A stretch of DNA of 64,000 nucleotides, from the NCBI GenBank assembly GCA_004211595.1, contig SEDO01000005.1, forward strand, positions 1 through 64,000. Direction: 5' to 3'. This document shows positions 59,313 to 64,000 of this stretch, one piece after another. How positions within the stretch are numbered: position 1 is the stretch's first letter; every line of letters starts with the position of its first letter. A model generated the notes under the pieces. That model worked only from the letters and a program-made list of their open reading frames with translations. It searched no databases and was not told where the DNA came from. This stretch comes from Pedobacter sp. (GTDB lineage: Bacteria > Bacteroidota > Bacteroidia > Sphingobacteriales > Sphingobacteriaceae). The position numbers were made by a program, and so were the translations under genes.

Positions 59313-61157
59313 TCAATATTTTTCAAATTTTTGTGCAATTTCTGCTAAAGATAAGGTTTGCACAACCCATTTTCCATTTAAACTAAAGTTGGGATTTTGG
59401 CAAGCAAATAATTCATCTACTAATACATTCATCTCTTGTTGACTTAACACTTGCCCAATTTTTATAGCCGCATTTTTAGCCATGCTCTTAGCTAAACTAT
59501 CCCTTTTAGATAACTTTAATTCTTGCTGATTTTGTTTGTAACTTTCCAATAATTGTTCAAACAATTCTATCTCATTGATTTGCGCGGCGCCAATATCCAC
59601 CGGAATTCCTTCAATAACTAAAGTATTTTTTCCAAACTCCCTCACTTGAAAGCCTAAACTTCGGATATCTTCAAGTAAACCCTGAACTAAAACAAAATCA
59701 CTGGCACTCAAATTAATGGTTTGCGGGAATAAACTTTGTTGAGAAGCCCCTTTCCGATCCTCTAAATGAGCCAAGAATTTTTCATATAATACTCTTTCAT
59801 GGGCTGCTTGCTGATCAATAATCATGATCCCGGATTTTATTTGTGACACAATGTATCGTCCATGCCATTGCATATAAGATTTTGCTACATTGGTGGCTTC
59901 TTCCGCTTCCTCCCAGTTTAATTTTTCTTGGATTGGCTCAGGTTCTTTGGCCGTAATTTTATACAAGTCATCCCATCCTGAAGGGGATGGACTTAACCTT
60001 GAACCTAAAGTTGCATAGGCTTGCTCTCGCTTAGGTTTTTGTTCAGCCGCAAAGGGATTAAAGTCAGGATTAAAACTAATACTTGGAGGCACGATGTCTT
60101 CCATTGCCTTTGGCGTAATCAATTGAGAAAATCCAGTTTCCTGATTAAAATCTATACTAGGACTAATATTAAAACGACCTATGGAGCGCTTAATAGCAGC
60201 ATGTAAAATTGCATAGATAGATTTTTCATCGACATACTTTATTTCAGTTTTAGTCGGATGCACATTCACATCTACCTGAGCCGGATCTATTTCAATAAAT
60301 AAAACATAAAAAGGGAAATGGTCATCGGGAAGGATTTCTTCGTAGGCTTTTAATATAGCATGGTTTAAATAGGCATCTTTAATAAACCGGTTGTTTACAA
60401 AGAAAAACTGTTCTCCCCTAGTTTTTTTAGCATATTGGGGTTTCCCAATAAATCCCTTTAAATTAATAATGGTAGTTTCTTCTTCAACGGGGATTAAGCG
60501 CTCATTATAATTATTCCCGAAGAGATGTACAATCCGCTGCTTTAATGTAGAAGGTGGCAATCTATAAATTTCTGCCCCTTCACTATGTAAGCTAAAATTA
60601 ATTTCAGGATGTGCTAAAGCTACTCGCTGAAATTCATCCAAAATATGTTTCATTTCAGCCGCATTACTTTTTAAAAAGTTGCGTCGTGCAGGCGTATTGT
60701 AAAATAAGTTTTTAACTAAAATTTGAGTCCCTTGTGCACAGGCAGTAGGTTCTTCACCCACAAACTCAGACCCTTCAATACGGATGCAAACGCCTAATTC
60801 TGCGGTAGCTGTTTTCGTTTTTAATTCTACCTGAGCGATAGCTGCAATTGAAGCCATAGCCTCCCCCCTGAATCCCATGGTACGAATGGCAAACAAATCT
60901 TCAGCTTTACGCAATTTAGAGGTAGCATGCCTGGCAAAACATAACTTAGCATCCGCTACACTCATCCCCGAACCATTATCAATAACCTGAATCAATGCCT
61001 TTCCAGCATCTTTTAAAATCAATTGAATTTTATCCGCTCCAGCATCTATGGCATTCTCTAGTAATTCTTTTACAGCCGAAGCTGGACGTTGAACTACTTC
61101 ACCGGCAGCTATTTGATTGGCAATATGATCAGGTAATAATTGTATGATATCCGACAT
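59313..61157 (-). CDS. mutL: DNA mismatch repair protein MutL
   Basis: The 614-aa GHL ATPase: IIQLLPDHIANQIAAGEVVQRPASAVKELLENAIDAGADKIQL, DNGSGM, RHATSKL, TMGFRGEAMASIA and FFVNNRFIKDAYLNHAI with the ATP lid are intact. In the C-terminal domain the endonuclease motif DQHA(X)2E(X)4E reads DQQAAHERVLYE (His to Gln) and the usual CPHGRP is SLNGKW, so nicking activity is doubtful. The linker (about 330-415) is charged and proline-rich. It heads the mutL-rhomboid-rhomboid-EEP run; a GAGGA precedes the ATG. Confidence 0.96.
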   Translation of the reverse strand: MSDIIQLLPDHIANQIAAGEVVQRPASAVKELLENAIDAGADKIQLILKDAGKALIQVIDNGSGMSVADAKLCFARHATSKLRKAEDLFAIRTMGFRGEAMASIAAIAQVELKTKTATAELGVCIRIEGSEFVGEEPTACAQGTQILVKNLFYNTPARRNFLKSNAAEMKHILDEFQRVALAHPEINFSLHSEGAEIYRLPPSTLKQRIVHLFGNNYNERLIPVEEETTIINLKGFIGKPQYAKKTRGEQFFFVNNRFIKDAYLNHAILKAYEEILPDDHFPFYVLFIEIDPAQVDVNVHPTKTEIKYVDEKSIYAILHAAIKRSIGRFNISPSIDFNQETGFSQLITPKAMEDIVPPSISFNPDFNPFAAEQKPKREQAYATLGSRLSPSPSGWDDLYKITAKEPEPIQEKLNWEEAEEATNVAKSYMQWHGRYIVSQIKSGIMIIDQQAAHERVLYEKFLAHLEDRKGASQQSLFPQTINLSASDFVLVQGLLEDIRSLGFQVREFGKNTLVIEGIPVDIGAAQINEIELFEQLLESYKQNQQELKLSKRDSLAKSMAKNAAIKIGQVLSQQEMNVLVDELFACQNPNFSLNGKWVVQTLSLAEIAQKFEKY

Positions 61158-61248
61158 TCCTCATTTCTATTTTGCTAAAATAAAGAAAAAATAGCTTTTG
61201 GGAGATAAAAAGCCTAAAAGTTAAATTACTTAATCCTATCTTTAAAAT

Positions 61249-62883
61249 ATGAAAAATTTCGCCTTTATATTCCTTTGTTGTCTCCTTGGCTTAAGCGCTT
61301 GTAAATCAAACCAAGTAGACCTAATTGTATACAATGCACGCATTTATACAGTCAATGAAAATTTTGATATTGTAGAAGCTATGGCCATTCAGGATGGCAA
61401 AATTTTAGCTACCGGAACAACTGCTGAAATTCAGGAGCAATTCAGTGCTAAAGAAAGCTTAGATGCTCAGGGTAAGGCTATTTACCCAGGCTTTATTGAT
61501 GCCCATGCTCATTTTTATGGACTCGGCGAATCTTTACAATATGCTGACCTTAGAGAAGCTCAGTCTTGGGATGAAATCTTATCCCGTTTAAGTGATTTTT
61601 CCAAAACTCATCCTGAAGGCTGGTTATTAGGAAGAGGCTGGGACCAAAATGATTGGCCAGGCAAAGAATTTCCAGACAAAGCAAAATTAGATGAATTATT
61701 CCCGGATCGCCCGGTTATGTTAACGCGTATTGATGGGCATGCAGCTATTGTGAATCAGAAAGCTTTTGAAATGGCTGGATTAACAAGCGCTGTACCGATT
61801 GTGGGAGGAGAAATACAGGTTAAAAACAATCAACTTACTGGAATTTTGATTGATAATGCCATGGGCTTAATAGCCGAAAAAATTCCTTCACCTGATTTAG
61901 ATAAACGCAAACAACTTTTAAGGGATGCCCAACAAGCAAGTTTTGAGATGGGCTTAACTACCGTAGTAGATTGTGGTTCTGATTTCGAACTAGTAGAATT
62001 AATGGAAGCTATGCAATCTGAAAATGACCTCAAAATGCGTCTGTATGTGATGCTTTCAGATGCCGAAAAAAATTACGATTACCTTATTAAACGAGGTGCC
62101 ATTAAAACTGACCGCATGAATGTGCGTTCCTTTAAAGTATATGGAGATGGAGCCTTAGGTTCTAGAGGCGCATGCTTATTACACCCTTACTCCGATAAAC
62201 CTACACAATCGGGCTTTTTATTATCCAATTTAGAGCATTATGAAAAAGTAGCTCAGAAAATTTATGACAATGGCTTTCAAATGAACACCCACGCCATTGG
62301 AGATTCAGCTAACCGAGCTATCTTAAAAATATATCAAAAAGTACTTGGCGGGAAAAATGATAAAAGGTGGCGAATTGAACATGCTCAAGTAGTCAATTCA
62401 GCAGATTTTGAGCGCTTTGGACAAGCTAGTATTATCCCTTCTGTACAACCAACTCACGCTACTTCAGATATGTATTGGGCCGAAGATAGATTGGGCGCAA
62501 GCCGTGTAAAAGGAGCTTACGCTTATAAACAATTATTAGCTCAAAATGGCTGGATGCCTTTAGGTACGGATTTCCCGGTTGAACACGTAAATCCTATGTA
62601 TACTTTCTTTGCAGCTACCTTTAGGCAAGATGCAAAATTATATCCTGCCAAAGGTTATCAAATGGAAAATGCATTAAGCCGCGAAGAAGCCTTAAAAGGC
62701 ATGACCATTTGGGCTGCTAAAGGAAATTTTGAAGAAGGTGAAAAAGGCAGTTTAGAAAAGGGAAAATTTGCTGATTTTATTCTACTCGATCAAGATATTA
62801 TGAAAGCCGATGCCAATCAAATTTTAAATAATAAAGTAATTAAAACCTATATCCAAGGAGAAAAAGTTTATGAACGTCCTTAA
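61249..62883 (+). CDS. Amidohydrolase lipoprotein (YtcJ-like)
   Basis: The 544-aa metal-dependent hydrolase has a lipoprotein signal (MKNFAFIFLCCLLGLSAC, lipobox GLSAC). Features: LIVYNARIYTVNENFDIVEAMAIQDGKILATG, the metal site PGFIDAHAHFYGLG, GWLLGRGWDQNDW, FKVYGDGALGSRGA, FQMNTHAIGDSANRAIL, RWRIEHAQVV and PLGTDFPVEHVNPMYTFFAA. This is the amidohydrolase_3/YtcJ family; the substrate is unknown. Export as a lipoprotein suggests scavenging of amides outside the cytoplasm. Its stop overlaps the next gene by 14 bp. Confidence 0.92.
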   Translation: MKNFAFIFLCCLLGLSACKSNQVDLIVYNARIYTVNENFDIVEAMAIQDGKILATGTTAEIQEQFSAKESLDAQGKAIYPGFIDAHAHFYGLGESLQYADLREAQSWDEILSRLSDFSKTHPEGWLLGRGWDQNDWPGKEFPDKAKLDELFPDRPVMLTRIDGHAAIVNQKAFEMAGLTSAVPIVGGEIQVKNNQLTGILIDNAMGLIAEKIPSPDLDKRKQLLRDAQQASFEMGLTTVVDCGSDFELVELMEAMQSENDLKMRLYVMLSDAEKNYDYLIKRGAIKTDRMNVRSFKVYGDGALGSRGACLLHPYSDKPTQSGFLLSNLEHYEKVAQKIYDNGFQMNTHAIGDSANRAILKIYQKVLGGKNDKRWRIEHAQVVNSADFERFGQASIIPSVQPTHATSDMYWAEDRLGASRVKGAYAYKQLLAQNGWMPLGTDFPVEHVNPMYTFFAATFRQDAKLYPAKGYQMENALSREEALKGMTIWAAKGNFEEGEKGSLEKGKFADFILLDQDIMKADANQILNNKVIKTYIQGEKVYERP

Positions 62884-64000
62884 GTCGACCAAATATTTGG
62901 GCCTGGTGTGGGCGGTAATGCTTAGTTTTACTGCATGCGCGCAAGACCACTCGCAAAATTTAAAACAATTAGATAAAATACAACACATTTCTAAAACCAG
63001 CGTATTACTTAATAACGCGGCTGGTTTAATCCCTATTAAACAAATTAACCAACAGCAATTTGCATCGGTAGATTTAGGATTTGCCTATCAGCTAGCTTTT
63101 GATAGTTTACTGAACAAATATGCGGTGGTGGATCGAATTTCTGCTTCAAAATATATCGATTCCGCACATTTAAATGATTTAGAGGATGATTTGAGATTTC
63201 ACCAGCAAATTATAGTGGCCTTATCGGAAACGCAAGCCAAGCAGGGTAAATACCTGAATTTTATTCAAAGCTTAGCTAAATCCAAAAAAGTAATTGTAGC
63301 ATTATTTGGCGAAGGAGACAACTTAAAATCCTTTGACACGGCTGCTTTTCCTATCATTTGGTCGCCAACTGACTCCCAGTTAGCCGCCGAATTAGTACCT
63401 CAAATTATTTTTGGTGGAATTGCTGCGCAAGGGAGGTTAGCTAAAACCTATAGTCCACAATTTAAAAGTGGCCTAGGATTTACAACGACTGTTTCCCGAT
63501 TAAAATATACCATACCAGAGGATGCTGGCGTAAATGCGGATGATTTAAAAGAAATTGAACAGATTGTTCAAGAAGGTATTAAGGGTAAAGCGGCGCCTGG
63601 GATGGTCGTATTAGTGGCCAAAGATGGGAAAGTAATTTACAATAAAGCTTTTGGTTCACACACATATGATAATTCGCAGGCCGATAGGGTTGATGATATT
63701 TTTGATTTAGCTTCAGTTACCAAGGTAACCGCTACAACCCCTAGTGTGATGCGCTTGGTTGAACAAAAAAAGTTAAACCTTGACAATATAGTAGGGCAAT
63801 ACATAGCCAAAGCCCGAAACACCCCAATGAATACCAGTAGTGTAAGAGATGTGATGATGCACCAAGCTGGATTTATTCCATTTATCCCCTTCCATAACTT
63901 CGTTAAAGAAGGTGATTATAGCCGGGATTCATCGGCTGCTTTTCCCACCAAAGTAGCTGATAATTACTATATCAAAAAAGGCTTCTTTGAAAATTTTATG
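62870..64000 (+). CDS. Lipoprotein with GH3 C-terminal-like region and beta-lactamase-family domain (runs off right edge)
   Basis: Absent from the ORF track because it has no stop inside the window. ATG 62870 (preceded by GGAG) opens 377 codons. The signal is MNVLKSTKYLGLVWAVMLSFTAC with lipobox FTAC. Residues about 30-225 resemble the C-terminal domain of GH3 NagZ-type enzymes (KTSVLLNNAAGLIPIKQI, VIVALFGEGDNL, PQIIFGGIAAQGRLAKTYSPQFKSGLGF), with no GH3 catalytic barrel before them. From about 240 a class C beta-lactamase/serine hydrolase domain follows (GKAAPGMVVLVAKDGKVIYNKAFG) with SxxK as SVTK (Ser282). It is coupled to the amidohydrolase by a 14-bp overlap and may act on peptidoglycan fragments or peptides (inference). 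Confidence 0.85.
   Translation, partial: MNVLKSTKYLGLVWAVMLSFTACAQDHSQNLKQLDKIQHISKTSVLLNNAAGLIPIKQINQQQFASVDLGFAYQLAFDSLLNKYAVVDRISASKYIDSAHLNDLEDDLRFHQQIIVALSETQAKQGKYLNFIQSLAKSKKVIVALFGEGDNLKSFDTAAFPIIWSPTDSQLAAELVPQIIFGGIAAQGRLAKTYSPQFKSGLGFTTTVSRLKYTIPEDAGVNADDLKEIEQIVQEGIKGKAAPGMVVLVAKDGKVIYNKAFGSHTYDNSQADRVDDIFDLASVTKVTATTPSVMRLVEQKKLNLDNIVGQYIAKARNTPMNTSSVRDVMMHQAGFIPFIPFHNFVKEGDYSRDSSAAFPTKVADNYYIKKGFFENFM

Noticed and set aside
1-64000. Mobile elements or defence systems
   Set aside because: No integrase, transposase, inverted terminal repeats, restriction, toxin-antitoxin or Cas-like proteins were found in the ORFs; composition looks uniform by eye.

Overview
The window is a stretch of a low-GC Bacteroidota chromosome, probably Cytophagales or Sphingobacteriales, although the exact lineage cannot be read from the sequence. 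Evidence for the phylum: promoters carry the TAnnTTTG -7 box, sometimes with TTG 19-23 bases upstream. Shine-Dalgarno sequences are mostly absent. The gene set includes bshA (bacillithiol), a GT117/DUF2723 membrane protein, a GH3-type acyl-adenylating enzyme, CarboxypepD_reg-like proteins and lineage-typical prs-rplY-pth and lipA-recF-DUF721 blocks. No phage, integrase, transposase, CRISPR array or recognisable defence cassette is present. This is mainly core chromosome.

Layout. 1-650: the 5' end of rpsL (minus strand, cut by the window edge), its promoter, and a 200-bp array of 11-bp TTCGG-type repeats between rpsL and a divergent histidine kinase. 650-7200: two-component proteins, an M1 peptidase, a small secreted protein, a Spx/ArsC-like protein and a multiply broken CHASE3 histidine kinase pseudogene. 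7200-9700: pth, rplY, prs and tRNA-Gln. 9.9-23.5 kb: GT117 protein, YceI, response regulator, MBL hydrolase, recJ-lptB-GH3, M28 peptidase, TerC, polyprenyl synthase, alpha/beta hydrolase. 23.5-34 kb: MBL-rhodanese fusion, asparaginase, TatD, two FKBP isomerases, NrnA, Ndk, recF/lipA block, OsmC, RibH. 34-46.6 kb: TPR protein, UvrA, FabV, pirin, PaaE-like reductase, lytic transglycosylase, pseudouridine synthase with an octapeptide repeat tail, and the tilS-PH-bshA operon. 46.6-64 kb: OstA-like protein, RdgB, two SurA-like proteins, a cysS-M28-NTF2-GDPD operon, a mutL-rhomboid-rhomboid-EEP operon, an amidohydrolase, and a lipoprotein joining a GH3 C-terminal-like region to a beta-lactamase-family domain that runs off the right edge.

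Themes: envelope biogenesis (lptB, OstA-like, SurA, GT117, MltD, rhomboids), DNA repair (recJ, recF, uvrA, mutL), thiol and sulfur handling (bshA, MBL-rhodanese, OsmC) and translation.

Most striking observations: (1) at eight genes a TAnnTTTG box ends only 3-6 bases before the start codon, which predicts leaderless or near-leaderless mRNAs; (2) six ORF-track starts are TTG triplets that are the last three bases of a -7 box, so the true start is a downstream ATG; (3) an 11-bp-phased repeat lies upstream of rpsL; (4) two pseudoenzymes are predicted, a GDPD lacking both catalytic histidines and a rhomboid lacking the catalytic serine; (5) a GH3/beta-lactamase-type lipoprotein lacks the GH3 catalytic barrel.
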